Below, piece by piece: positions 10,580-22,800 of a stretch of 64,000 bases of DNA; position 1 is the first letter of the stretch; the number at the start of each line of letters is the position of its first letter. The DNA is from Euclidia mi (Eukaryota > Arthropoda > Insecta > Lepidoptera > Erebidae), in contig OX123182.2 in assembly GCA_944739405.2 (NCBI GenBank), positions 18,611,326-18,675,325 on the forward strand. The letters are read 5' to 3'. A program made the translations under genes and the position numbers. Under the pieces are notes generated by a model. That model was not told the origin of the DNA. It saw only the letters and a program-made list of their open reading frames with translations, and ran no database searches.

Positions 10580-10715
10580 GGTTTGATGTCGAGTTTTCCG
10601 TCTCTACGCAAAGATAGTATTTGCATCGTGTAATCCCTTAGTCGCCTCTTACGACACCCACGGGAAGATAGGGGGTGGTGACACTTGTATTCTATGCCGT
10701 CAACCACACGGCAGG
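10580..10715 (-). repeat. Dispersed moth repeat (CGTAAGAGGCGACTAAG type)
   Basis: On the - strand it carries CCGTGTGGTTGACGGC and TGTCGTAAGAGGCGAC. Related stretches lie at 13620-13862 and 58905-59035. It lies between the SINE and the Helitron-like coding fragment, so it is probably a co-inserted or older piece. Confidence 0.55.
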
Positions 10716-11007
10716 TCTTATTAATAATCGACAAATTATTAGCTCTCAGCTCAAAATACTCCTTCGCTACATGCTCTTGGATCGTACTGAGTCTAGAATT
10801 ATACTGTTCAAGAGTTTCTTGACGTAAACGTGATTTCATAAATGCTTTTATGGCCAACAAACGTTTTTCACGATCTTTAATAGTCTCACCAGAACGTGAA
10901 ATTGTGTTTCGAAAAGCATTTTTATACAGACGAATACAATTATCCGTTCCCGTTTCTTCATATCTATTTTTTTCAAGACACGCAGCACCTTTTGTAGGTC
11001 TACCCAT
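10716..11007 (-). pseudogene. Helitron-like N-terminal coding fragment
   Basis: A frame of about 97 codons from an ATG at 11007. It starts MGRPTKGAAC and holds repeated charged stretches (KDREKRLLAIKAF, RQETLEQYNSRLS). These resemble the basic, Arg/Glu-rich N-terminal region before the Rep domain of lepidopteran Helitron proteins; that match is from memory and tentative. The frame is cut at 10716 by the repeat and SINE insertion. The rest of the protein is not in the window next to it. Confidence 0.45.
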
Positions 11008-11039
11008 AACTAGTTGACAATACAACAATACACTAAAAA

Positions 11040-11190
11040 GTATTTAAAAAAAACTACGATCAAAACAACCGAATTCAAAAACGAAAAAGCAAAAAATTAT
11101 AAAGATTTAATATTCATTAAATACCACCTATTATTTATATGTGTGATAAGTGAATAACTAATAAGTTTGAAGTCGGTACCAAATCAAAGG
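11040..11190. repeat. Left arm of 1.6-kb inverted repeat
   Basis: Pairs with 12488-12625 (reverse complement, interrupted by small gaps). Shared blocks include ATAAAGATTTAATATT and AAGTTTGAAGTCGGT. The arms bracket 11191-12487, which has no recognisable gene. They may be the ends of an old non-autonomous element. Confidence 0.55.
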
Positions 11191-12487
11191 TTTATGGGCA
11201 AAATGGTACGCGCCTCCAATAGATATGATTGTAGAGTCGTTTAAAAGGTCTTACCAAGAGGAACAATATTTACTAAAGCCGCCAGTCTCAAATCTGATTG
11301 CGTTTGGAGATAAATGACAGTCTTACTAACTAATAAAAACCCTGTTTCTTCGGTTTCCCTTTGCGTTCCGGGGACTTTGCCATGCACCCCCCCTTTTAAC
11401 TAGATACCCTGAATCTTCTGCATATGTTTATAGAGAGAAAACGACTTAATTACAGAAGAGTAGATTTTCAGAGGATGGAAGCAAGCCAGATAGAAAACTT
11501 TACTTAATTGACGGAGAAGGATTTAATTCTACTAGCGCTAGGGACATACCAACTCAAGCTGGCAAGATCTTACTGTGCCGAGCATTTATCAAATTAATAG
11601 TCTGTGTATAATTGAAACGTACAGAGAGGGAGCACTTGAAGATCTGCCAGACTATGGCATACATGAAGATGCCTGGCTTATGCGTGGACGAATCCAGTCG
11701 CGACATGTCCGTACAAAAATATATTTTTGTTATATAATTATATTGATCAACAGTGCAAATAATATTGTCTAACAGTATTGCACATGTTTAACCGGGTGAC
11801 GTACGATGAGCACTTGTGCACATATAGTGTCCATCGTATGGTACCTAGGCTATGCGAGGCATACGGGATTTACTGCTCCGGCATCTTTCCTCAATGCTGT
11901 TATATTGATACCGATATGTCATGTTTTAAATCTACTCACTTATTGCTAAAACATATGATTTTTATTTGAACAACGCTTGTTTTCTTACTTCTTTTACTAA
12001 TAGAATCCTAAGTGTGTTATATCATCGTCTAATTCAATCTTATTACAGCTTTATTTTACTAATATAAGTAGTTTGTAGTAAATTCTCATTGATAAAACTT
12101 AGTGAGATTACTGCTTCCCAAACGTGAATAGGGACAGGCGCCATGGAAGACGTTTTTCTGCATCAAAATGTCTTTCCATTGATATATTAATGATGACTAT
12201 TGGAGCGGGTACCACGTTGCATACATTTCTCCTTTCAAAAACCATTAAATTAAAGTAGGCATTTCATAATTCGCATGACCATTTATTTGTTTATGAATTC
12301 TGTGAATACATTTTCGTAATCTTTTTTTTCATTATTCTTCGTATTGTTTGAAGCTGCTTATAATATTATGATTTAATAGCTCTTTGTTAGGTTTATTTAT
12401 GTATCTTCTTTATCTTTATAGTAGGCATTTCATTGTATTAATTTGCTCATTTTCATTTAAGTGATTAAAATATAATTATTTGTCCTG
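11191..12487. other. Interior of inverted repeat, no gene recognised
   Basis: Two short open frames (11575-11772 and 11778-11969) have no known domain. No SINE or tRNA-like sequence is seen. Confidence 0.4.
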
Positions 12488-12625
12488 GCACCGACTTCAA
12501 ACTTATAAGTAAAGAGCACATACATATAATAGGTACTACTTAATTAATATTAAATCTTTATCATTTTTACTTTTTCGGTTTTGTAAGTCGGTTGTTTTTA
12601 ACGTAGTTTTTTTACCTTTTTGAGG
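12488..12625. repeat. Right arm of 1.6-kb inverted repeat
   Basis: Reverse complement of 11040-11190. It starts with CACCGACTTCAAACTT. Confidence 0.55.
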
Positions 12626-12654
12626 TTTCTGGCTGGTAGGATTGTACAATAAAA

Positions 12655-13098
12655 AATTGGGCAAGTGCGAGTCGGACTCGCGCACGAAGGGTTCCGTACC
12701 ATCATCTATAAAAGAAAATCACATTTGTTGTATATATACTTAAATATTTTTTAAGTTTCTACTTGTTTATCTATAAAGATCGAGTAACAAATTGCTTAAA
12801 AATTACGTTTGTTGTATGGGAGCCCCCCTTTATTATTTACTTTTTTAAATTAAATTATTTATTTATTAAAGGTAATATACAACTACATATTCTGTGAAAA
12901 TTTTAAGCGTCTACCTGTTACCGTTAGTAATTTTGAGCAAAAATACGAAAAAAAAAACACGTTTATTGTATGGGCCCCCCCCCTTAATATTTTCATTTTT
13001 TTTATTTTTAGTATTTGTTGTTATAGCGGCAACCGAAATACATAATTTGTGAAAATTTCAGCTTTCTAGCTATCACGGTTTATGAGATACAGCCTGGT

Positions 13099-13138
<40 letters not shown>

Positions 13139-13195
13139 GCGGAGGCTTAGTAATAGGGTTCCGATTTTTACCTTTTAGGTACGGAACCCTAAAAA
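12655..13195 (+). repeat. Moth interspersed repeat carrying (CAGA)n
   Basis: Starts TTGGGCAAGTGCGAGTCGG and ends GGTACGGAACCCTAAAA. The short inverted block GGGTTCCGTACC (from 12689) recurs reversed at 13177-13189. A perfect CAGA microsatellite of about 40 nt lies at 13100-13139. This repeat type is widespread in Lepidoptera; its class is unsettled. Confidence 0.7.
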
Positions 13196-13619
13196 GTAAT
13201 ATCTATATTATTTTGATAACTTGTATGGAGAAAAAAGCCATCAAGGCATTTTTCCCTAAATTTTTTACTTTTCCTTTATTATCAGGCCGATTTAATATAT
13301 CAAATCGAGGGTTGGGTTTCGAAACGAGTCGCCTGAATTTGAGGGTAATGTTGGTGTAGGGGGCTTAAAAGAGTTAGTTTTAATCCCCTAAAAGTGATTT
13401 TGGCAGTCGGAGTTGCGTCTAAATATTTTTAAACAATTTCCAAAAAATCTTAAATACTTCGGCAATTATGCAAACCTTAGTTTATTAAACTAGTAACGTT
13501 CAACTTACTCACACAAAAACATCGGCCACCATCGTTGTGCTATGCAAAAGAACTATACACTAATTCGTTGAATGATGCAGCAGCCGTACTACGCGATGCA
13601 TTGCCTTAATAAAGTATTT

Positions 13620-13862
13620 CTCCGTGTGGTGACGGATTAAGAATACGGAGTGTCACCACCCCATACCATCCCATGGGTGTCGTAAGAGCCGACAGAGGGA
13701 ACATATTATGCAGAGAACAGCACTGTAAGAGAAGGAAAACTTGACACAAACCCTATACCAACCCGCTTGGCCAGCGTGGTATAGTAGGCGAATTCCTCCT
13801 TTCAGAGGAGAGGCCTAGTCCAGCAGTGGACTGTTAAAGGCTGATGATGAATAAAGTATCGT
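13620..13862 (+). repeat. Dispersed moth repeat and LINE-type 3' fragment
   Basis: Contains CATGGGTGTCGTAAGAGCCG and, further on, CCTAGTCCAGCAGTGGAC followed by GATGATGA. These are common moth LINE/SINE end motifs. Non-coding. Confidence 0.55.
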
Positions 13863-14784
13863 TTGGTCATGATTACATTGCTTGTCTAGTCACTTCGCGA
13901 CAAATTTAGGTAGTAGTTAAAGAGCAAAGTATTTATTGAAAAATAATGTAATCGTTGTGAGACTTGTAAACAATAATAACATAATAATAGCAAGGAATAT
14001 TTTACGATTTGTTGTTTTATGTTTTTAAAGACAAATATAGTAAAATACTTGTAGATTCATATGGTAAGTGATTCCATTCTTCACAAAATTTTGGTTTGAA
14101 CTTCGGTTTTTACAGAAAACCACAGAACAAGACGGCATTCTTATAAAGTGTCGCGATCACGGTCGAAAGTGTACTAATTCGTGGCAACGGCTATTTGCTT
14201 GCAATATGCATTCGTGGTGCATTTCGCGCGTACACTGTCACGCCCCCTTGGCACTTCTACTCTTATTTATTTTTCTATGGTCTTACCCTTCTCAAACTAC
14301 AAAGAAGCCCGTGCCTAACAGTGGGACAGTTTATATAGTAGGCCGGTGATGATGATACGAGTACATTGATAAATTACAATCAGACACAGAACAAATAATC
14401 GTGCTCGTCACATAAAGGTTTGCCCATGTCCTTCGGCTTAGAAGTCAGGCTCATTAACTATGAGACTCACAGGCCGAACAAGTTGACATGACACCAAGCG
14501 GAGTCCTCTCTTAAGTTGGACAACACCATACCTCGAGTTTTTTATGCCGGTCGTTTGTAAGCCTTGAATTGGCATTAGAACGTATAAAAATTACTTAGAT
14601 CATTAGCATATCAGCCAATAGATGTCTGCAGCTGAACATAGACCTGTCCCAAAGCTCTCCTCATAGACCGATCTTGAACCACCCACATCCATCCATTACC
14701 TGCAATTCCAACAAGACCGTCGGTTCACCTTGCTAGATGCCCATCGAGACATAAAAATAAATAGTACATATACCTAAAAAGTCT
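13863..14784. other. Old repeat-rich intergenic DNA
   Basis: Fragments of a SINE-like end (GTGGGACAGTTTATATAG near 14321) and of the 'TAGACCTGTCCC' type near 14639-14740 are seen. No gene. Confidence 0.4.
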
Positions 14785-14868
14785 GACTCGTGCAGGATTT
14801 GAACCTCCGCCCTCCGATGGTCAAGCGTAAGTTTATATCGCCGCTCTCACCTACTGAGCTAACGAGTC
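14785..14868 (-). repeat. tRNA-like element copy 6
   Basis: 84 nt. Acceptor 3' strand reads GCACGAGTC and the first anticodon stem pair region is GGCGAT. T-run (TTTTT) present 4 nt beyond. 18-nt anticodon loop. Confidence 0.8.
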
Positions 14869-14984
14869 TTGTACGAGAGCGTTTCTATTTCTCGTCCACT
14901 GTATAAATATGACTGTGTCCTGCATATGTCACAGCAACAAGATTGTTACAGAAGAATAATACACACATGCTCTGACTATATTCT

Positions 14985-15215
14985 GGATGGCTTCGTGTTC
15001 CGTTTGCCAACCCTGACACGGCCATGTGAGATTGATTTCACATAAAATGCAACGATGCTGATATTTGGCTTAGTTGGCAAAGATTTCAGTAAAATGATGT
15101 AAACATCATCTCCACTGCTAGACATAGGCCTCTCCACTAAGGCAGATTTTGAGCCGACCACATGGAAATGTGTAATTCCAGCATGATCTTCGTTCCACCT
15201 TGCGTGACGATCTAG
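14985..15215. repeat. Old dispersed repeat shared with 8905-9330
   Basis: Shares TTCGTGTTCCGTTTGCC, CCTGACACGG and ATCATCTCCACTGCTAG blocks with 8905-9330. It lies between two tRNA-like copies. Non-coding. Confidence 0.6.
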
Positions 15216-15260
15216 TCAGTAGACTGCTGCAGTTTAAAAAATTTTGGTTAACAAAAGTCT

Positions 15261-15343
15261 GACTCGTGAAGGATTTGAACCTTCGACCTCTTCGGTCAAG
15301 CGTAAGTTTTTATCGGCGCTCTCACCTACTGAGCTAACGAGTC
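15261..15343 (-). repeat. tRNA-like element copy 7
   Basis: 83 nt. The 3' half has drifted (TTCGACCTCTTCGG on the + strand), which breaks the variable loop and anticodon stem. A and B boxes are kept and a TTTT run follows. Confidence 0.75.
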
Positions 15344-16980
15344 TTGTAAGAGAGCACTCCAATCTATCGGCCTATTCCGCCAAAATGACATCATTTCTCC
15401 ACAATTATCACAAAGATGCTGCAGTTTTTTATACATTGAAATTCAAATACTTGGAAAGCTTTCACTTCGTAATTCAACAGGAATTGCTCAGAGTATAAAC
15501 ATGTTTTCTCTACATTACATCAAAATTGTGATGATTTGTCTAAACTGTTGTTGGTCTTATGGTTGTTGACACTGACGACCAAGACAGAGGTAGTCGTCGG
15601 TTCCAGTTCCAACTATGTGGATGTAAATTTAAGATTTGATGACCGTGTTTAGGTTGTCCTAGGATATTTGTTTCTCTATCACGCATACTTTTCTAACATA
15701 TTGTGTTAAAAAAGCACACGGCCCTATAGAAGGCGTAAACGGAGACATAGGTCCAACGCACAGAGGCCCTTTGAGAGTTTTAATCTAGGATGGGATGGGA
15801 CACCTACTAAGAAGCCAGCTCCATAACTGCACTGTTAAGTTCAGTCACAATTTGCCGCAGCAGGTGAGGGGGACTATTGCTACTAGTATGCTACTAGGAT
15901 ACTATTATTATTGTCACTTTTTCACGTGTTCTGTCCTTTTGCGGGACGTGGATAGCTTACATAATACGTAGGCATGGTCTTCGTGTTCCATTTGCCGGCC
16001 CTGATATAAACATATGCGATTGAATTCGCATAAAAAGCTATGATAAAGATGGAGCGCTACCTATCAATCGTTAAGATTTTGTTTATACCTACTGTTATGT
16101 ATAAGTATATCTACTTATTTGTATGAAAAGTTGGTTAATTGTGTGTTTTAACGTGCTACTAAATATCATCTTATCATTTCATCGAACCAGAAATTTCTTT
16201 CAAGTAATTAACTTGTCCCCAATTTTACCCCCTTAAGTATGTACTCAATGCTCTCTTAAGCCTACGTCATAAAATGTACCCACTGTCATAACTTCATTTC
16301 TAGCACTAGTACCTAATTTAGCATATGCGATGATATGCCAGAGACTAACTCTGGCAATCGAAAACCTGATAAAAGATTTTAAACACTCGCGAATTGTAAA
16401 CATTATATAACTTTTATCGCGAGTAGGTCGCGCTAAACTAACTTGTGTAACTGATAAACGTATTGAAATTTCTTAAATAGATACCCACTAAATCAATCGA
16501 TACTGGGGTGTATTGATTGATTTAGTGGCGACTCATCTTAACACCATTAAATAACTGAAACATAATCGTGATCTTCAACCTCAAAAACTAAAAATAAATA
16601 ATGTAGTCAGATAAAATTGTTTGTTTACGTGTACAAATGAGCGATACAATTAATAACCAATAATAAATCGTAATGTCATCCAAACAAGACGGCTTATCAG
16701 CAAATACAACAGTGAAGGAACTGTTATCAACTTATCCTTGTAGCAAATAAAAGTTGTATGCAATAACTGTACATAGGTGCATTTGCTCTGTCTTTAAGTG
16801 TTCGTACTATACGTTTTAATTAGCAAAATCGACCTTATATGAGTGGCTATAAAGTAGTAAATAATCTTATATTTTGTGTTTATAAATATTTCATTAATAA
16901 TCGGTGCTAGTCTGTCTTTATATATATATTTTATCAATATAGGATGCTAATTGTGTTTTGGCGCCTTCTATGATGCATAA
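15344..16980. other. Intergenic DNA without recognised gene
   Basis: Apart from a fragment of the 8905 repeat at 15975-16055 and a short hairpin at 16485-16528, nothing was recognised. Confidence 0.4.
16485..16528. repeat. Fold-back hairpin (19-nt arms)
   Basis: Arms 16485-16503 and 16510-16528 pair with one mismatch around a 6-nt loop. Confidence 0.7.
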
Positions 16981-17271
16981 GTGGCAGCGATAGCCTAGTA
17001 GAGTTACCAACGGACTGCCATAGAGAAAATTTTGGGTTTGAGTATTGTGCGCAACACTCACTTTTAAGTATCAAATTATATTATTAACTAACACTTGCTT
17101 CACAGAATGCAACATGACCGAGAGATTTTCTTAAAAGACATGCGCATTCTGTCAACCCTCACTTGGCCAGCGTCGTGAAATATAATCATATGATCTAACA
17201 ATTCTGATAGTGATAAAAAGCGCGTGCCCAACAGAAAGTTTCGGTTTATACACAAGGCTGATGATAGTAAC
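16981..17271 (+). mobile_element. Old SINE (GGCAGCGATAGCC head)
   Basis: The head TGGCAGCGATAGCCTAGTAG matches the SINE C heads at 21378 and 25491. The tail differs and ends CACAAGGCTGATGATAGT. Diverged copy. Confidence 0.6.
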
Positions 17272-17539
17272 TTGTAGATGCTTACTATTTATTTAAGTCA
17301 ACATTTTGAGAGTGGGTCATTCTTCTCTGACTATAACTACGATGAAACAAGATATTTGATAAAATTGCATTTATGATTTATTTAATGCTCATCGTCTGAA
17401 ATACGAAAGCTCTTTTTAAATAAGAATTAAGTCCCAGAGTATGAATAGTTATTTAAAAGGAAAAAGAAGAAGAGAAGTCAAGCATCCCATGGTGTAATCT
17501 ATGCCAAAACATCGGGACTACAAAGCTTTTTTTTTAATA

Positions 17540-17812
17540 GACTGACGCCAGTATCCCCGAAGGGGTAGGCAGAGGTGTAGTATTACACCCACATTTCACC
17601 ATGAATTCTTAGGTCCCACGTAATAGGAGGCAAACCTCAATAGGTTTACGTTTACGGCAATCCGTAACCTGGCACAACACCAAACTCCGTGCTGCTACTG
17701 AGAATTAAGAAAAACCCAGTAACACTTTTGCCCGACCCGAGAATCGGACCCGAGACCTCTGATCAGCAGTCACATACGCTATCCACTTGACCACTACAAC
17801 TATATTCTTATT
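17540..17812 (-). mobile_element. tRNA-headed SINE, family A
   Basis: Near full-length on the - strand. It shows the CCCCGAAGGGGTAGGCAG tail, the CACGTAATAGGAGGC body and the tRNA-like head near 17735-17805. An extra ~20 nt is duplicated near 17640. Confidence 0.8.
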
Positions 17813-18118
17813 TTCCGCTGCTATTGCGACCCAATTCGCAAAAATTAAGAAAATAATATTTTAAAGAAAAAGATAATATATCACTTGCAGTGAACTGGGA
17901 GCCAATTCTCCTATTTTTATATGACATTGATATTATATTTTGCATGGACTCAGAAGCGGTATTCTGATAACCTAATGACATTATAGCATAATTTGAAATA
18001 AACAGTTCGTCGTTGACACATATTTTGACACTTGTTTCAATTTACGTACGATCTCGTTACAACTTCGTTCAATTATCAGATAATTTAGAAGAATACGCTT
18101 TTTGTGACGTATGTCAAA

Positions 18119-18180
18119 ATAATTATAGTCTCGATATCATGTCAGTGTCATCACTGACATGATATCGAAACTATAATTAT
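18119..18180. repeat. Fold-back hairpin (29-nt arms)
   Basis: Arms 18119-18147 and 18152-18180 pair with one mismatch; the loop is TCAT. It lies just upstream of the LINE start. Confidence 0.85.
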
Positions 18181-18194
18181 TTAGCAGAATTGGG

Positions 18195-19684
18195 CCCCTG
18201 GATAAACAAAATATATATGCATACTTATGCGATACCGGCCGAGTACCTAATGACTGGGCCACAGCTGTAGTTGTGCCTCTTTATAAAGGAAAAGGCTCGC
18301 AACAAGATTGCAAAAACTATAGAGGCATTAGCCTTCTCAGCATTGTTGGCAAATTGTATGCAAAGGTACTTATTGAAAGAGTTATGGAAGTAACCGACAA
18401 GAAAATATGGGATATACAAACGGGATTCCGACAGGGTATGGGATGCACAGATCAGGTTTTTTCCTTGCGAAGCATAGCCGAAAAGTTTTTGGCCAAAGGT
18501 CAAAAGGTCTATTGCGAATTCGTGGATTTGGAAAAGGCTTACGATAAAGTGGTGAGGAATGAAATTTGGTCGGTCAATGTGGTGTCAGGTGTCAATGAAT
18601 GGGGTGGACAGTAGCCTCATTCGAGCTCTGAAATTCCTTTATGAGGATTCTAGAGCTTGTGTGAGGATAAACGGGGCATACACTGACTGGTTTACCATCG
18701 AGAAAGGTGTTAGACAGGCATGTGTAGCGTCACCGTGGCTGTTTAACCTCTTCATGGACAGTTGTTTGCAAGATTTAAAACATAGTGACTGCGGATTAAG
18801 GATGAATGGGTTACTCGTCAAATGCCTCCTTTATGCTGATGATCAGGTAATACTTGCATCTTCAGCGGAGGAGTTGCAGGAGATGGTAGCAATCATGCAT
18901 GGTGCGTTAGAGAGGAAAGGAATGAAAGTGAATGTAAGTAAAACGAAAGTTATGGTTTTTGAAGGAGGGATGCGTTACGGCTTGTAATGTTTTGATCGAT
19001 GGACAGCGAGTGGAACAAGGGAATGAGTTTGTTTACTTAGGTACGTTGTTTATAAGAGATGGTAAGAATGAAGAAGATATTGAAAGGAGAGTTAGTGCAG
19101 GTAATAGTGTGAATGGAGCTCTGAAAGCGTTTATGAACAGTCAAAACGCGCCCAAAAAGGGACGTTTGGCTGTACATAGAGGTGTGTTAGTGCCTACCCT
19201 TATGTATGGTAGTGAAAGTTGGGTATGGCAGAAGAAATTTGAAAGTAAAATAAATGCTGTAGAAATGAGAGCACTGAGAAGTATGTGTGGTGTGTCTTTG
19301 ACCGACAGAGTAAAGAATTGTGTGATACGAGAGTGGTGAGGGGTAAAAGAAGATGTAGTGACAAGCATTGAAAAAGGCATGTTAAGATGGTTTGGGCACA
19401 TTGAGAGGATGGATGACGTTAGACTGACAAAGAAGATATATAAGGCAAGTGTGAATGGAACAGGACAAAGGGGAAGACCTAGGCGGACTTTATCTGACCA
19501 TGTTGGAGGCATCCTGAAAAAAACGACAACTCAGAAGTACCCTTAACAAAAGAGCATGCATGAGAAACTTGATGGGAGTGAGTGAAGCAAGAGAGGTATG
19601 TCAGGATCGTTGCAAATGGCGTTCCGTAGTCTCTGCCTACCCCTATGGGAAACAGGCGTGAGTCTATGTTTGTATGTATGTACC
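18195..19684 (+). mobile_element. 5'-truncated LINE with (GTAT)n tail
   Basis: Reverse transcriptase through C-terminal region, ending in GGCGTGAGTCTATG and a short GTAT run. The 5' end is truncated near 18195. The tail matches SINE family A. It abuts the P450 gene: the repeat ends about 125 bp before the start codon at 19807. Confidence 0.85.
18226..19662 (+). pseudogene. LINE reverse transcriptase, C-terminal two thirds, frameshifted
   Basis: Three frames join into one RT. WATAVVVPLYKGKGSQQDC and KNYRGISLLSIVGKLYAKVL begin it. FVDLEKAYDKV is the motif A aspartate box, GVRQACVASPWLFNLFM is motif B, and LLYADDQVILA is the catalytic YADD box near 18834. The end has YLGTLF, RWFGHIERMDD and GRPRRT, a C-terminal pattern typical of one large insect LINE group (RTE-like; the clade is tentative). 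The ORF ends VSAYPYGKQA and stops at 19660-19662. Frame breaks lie near 18590, 18975 and 19338. There is no endonuclease domain, so the copy is dead. Confidence 0.85.
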
Positions 19685-19806
19685 TACTTATGCGATATAC
19701 CGCATCGGCACTCTTAAGTGCCAATCACCCTCGTATCTTCACACGTATCTCACACTTCACAGTCGTTCATAGATCGCAGTGTCGTCGAACAGTGCATCAA
19801 CACAAC
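19685..19806 (+). promoter_or_regulatory. Putative short 5' flank and leader of the P450 gene
   Basis: Only about 122 bp separate the LINE tail from the start codon. An ACAGTC motif near 19759 resembles an arthropod initiator. No clear TATA box is seen. Part of the promoter may therefore be LINE-derived, or a 5' UTR intron may lie further upstream. Confidence 0.3.
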
Positions 19807-22800
19807 ATGATACTCGAGATATTAATATTTCTACTTTCAACTATATTCTGCTATTACTTATACTCGTATAAAAAGATCCATGGATACTTCAAGGATAGAG
19901 GAGTCAAATATCTACCCGGTGTGCCGTTATTCGGTAACGTATTCGGTTCTACGTTCTTAAGAAAACACATGTTGGATGAATTAGAAGAAGTTTACAACGC
20001 TTTCCCTGAAGAAAAGTAAGTTTTTGAATGTTTCTTATTTAACACACGTATTATATGTTCACTGCAGTTGTTATTTATATGGATCTAGTTGTATAACTGG
20101 TGCTATCGCATGGGCGAAAATCGCAAAAAAAGTCGGCCGTGCTATACATTTTGTCGAGCTAATAGAACTGACTTTTATTCACGATTTTGTCAATGTAGGG
20201 ACAGAAATTTGTATTCATATTAATAAGTGCAATAATTCCCTAAGTGGTTCGTACTTTACTAAATGACCTTGTAGATGTAGATACCTATTCATTGCCTGAG
20301 TATTTTTGATGACAAAGTTCTTGACAACCACATATTGAAATTAAGTAAATGTGGTTTCTAGATCATTCGGTTTAAATTTAATAACTAATTGAAACCAATA
20401 TAACGCGATAAAATCCGTAAACTGTAGTTTATAAAGATACTATATTAACCAAATATTATTTACATTTTTAATTATCAATCGAAGGTATGTGGGCTTCATT
20501 GAGATGACAACACCAGTGCTCATCATCAAAGACCCAGAGCTGATCAAGAACATTACCGTCAAAGACTTCGAACACTTCACAGACCACAGGTTGTTCTTCA
20601 ATGAAGATCTGGACCCGCTATTTGGTAGCAGTCTGATTTTGATGAAAGGTTTGATACTCAAGTATTTTGTTACTTAAATAAAAAAATAAAACGATGATGG
20701 TGTTACTTGGTAAAGTCAAAAGAAATTCATGACATGGGTAGTACTCTGTACCTATTGGAGTGCGATGGCTGATAAAACAATTCCAGAAGAGTGAAGAACA
20801 GTCAATTGAGTGATATGGAGTAACCAGCACTGCTAGGTGCATCCTGACTTGCACCATTCAGGGTGCTGCTCGGGTTGCCGCGCTACTGCAGTGCCTCTGG
20901 CATGTTTGCACTAGCGGGCATAGATGGTTTTCACGCCATCATACGCAAACGATGCGCCTCCATCATGCGCAGGGTACGCGTCAGCCCCAACAGCATCCTG
21001 AGTACCGTGGCGATGGGACAGTCCTATACTGGAGCATTGGATGCACTTACATGCTATTGTGACGTATAATAATTCCAATAATTATTTGTAATGGTAATTG
21101 TAAGTACTACCACTGGTTTTTAAGATATTTTTAAGATTAAAAAAAAACTTTGTATACTAACGTTTGTATACTAACCAAATGGATTTTAGGTCTTGAAGAT
21201 GCAGCAGTTCCTCAGTCTCCGTCAAACTCTCATGAGAAACGTAATTATGTAGTTAAATTGACTGTCAAAGATATTACAGGCTATTTACAAGCAATAGGTA
21301 CAATTAAATCGTATCATTTACAAACAAGCAAAGTATACTTGCAAGATAAACCTATATTTATAATATTACTGGCAAAAGGCAGCGATAGCCGAGTGGAGAT
21401 ACCTAAATACTGCCATGCAGAGGGTATCGAGTTCGAATCCACGACGCGCACCAATGACTTTTCGGAGTTATATATGCTTATTGAATTGTTAATAATCGCT
21501 TGTCCCGTGCCTCGGAGAGGATGTTAAGCAGTCGGTCCCGGTTGTCATGAAGATCTTTGACAGTCGTTACAGGGCGTCAGTACCTTCTAAATAAACTGAC
21601 ACTGGTCTAAACCATGAAATGTCGCTATCCCTTCTGGTTGCGGAATTCAGACATGAAGTCGCTCTGTTGAATAGCTAATATTCAGCCAAATCCGGTTAGA
21701 CTATTAAGCGGACTCCAGATTAAAACTGGGATAACGCTAAGAGATTGATGATGAATATTACTAGCTAACCCGGTGAACTCCGTGTCGCCTTTTCAAGGTA
21801 TTTTCCTTTTTTCTAAAACACTAATCTGAACAAAGTTACCAGCCACATCAGTGCTTAATCTCGTACCATTTACGGCCGGTTTCAATATTTGATCTATGCA
21901 TTGATTTGGAGAATCGAGATACATGTTTAACATATTTTGTATGTACCTTATGTCAAATAGGTATGTATCTCATAACATAACTTCACGCCTTTAGCTCCAA
22001 AGGCGTAGGCAGAGGTGTATTACACACACACACTTTGCCAGTTGTGTTTCGGTCCCAATGTAATAGGGGACGAGCCTATCGCCATCTACCGCGCTTAATA
22101 ATGTTCTTTAGCGAACGATAATTAGAATTTTGAATGCACGCAATTTCGAAAAGTCAGAGGTGTGTTCCCGGGTTGCCTGATCGAATTTGAGACCACCGTC
22201 TCGACAGTCCGTAAAGCACACCACTGGGCTATTGCCGCTTCTCAAATATAAATATGTACCTCAAATCTCCAAAAAAATGATAGATCGATATTGAATTCAG
22301 CAGTTAGTCAGCAGTCAGATTACGACCGATTTGCAGACCTACCGAATATACCTACATGTAAAATTTCATACAAATCGGTCCAGCCGTTTCGGAGGAGTAT
22401 TTTAACTAACACAATGACACGAGAATTTTATATATGTAGATAAAGCTGAAGAGTTTATTTGTTTGTTTGGTTGAACGCGCTATCTCAGAAACTACTGGTC
22501 CGATTTGAAAAATTATCTCAGCGTTGGATAGCCCACTTATCAAGAAAGGTTATAGGCGTTATAACATTACGCATATATAATATGAGCTATGGCAGCCGGG
22601 CGGTAGCCCTAAATACAGTGAGTGTAACCGCGGGTTAGTCTAGTCCGATAATAAATGTCAATAACATGCCTTACCCCGTGACCTGATAATACCTAAAATT
22701 ACAAAGTCATTTTGGTAATTTGAGTTGTGCTATTTTTGAACAATGCAGACATCTATGAGTTTATTGGCTAAAATGTTCAACCAATTGTTCGGTACTGAAA

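Noticed and set aside
14068..14349. 93-codon open frame
   Set aside because: No domain; its end lies in a common SINE-type repeat.
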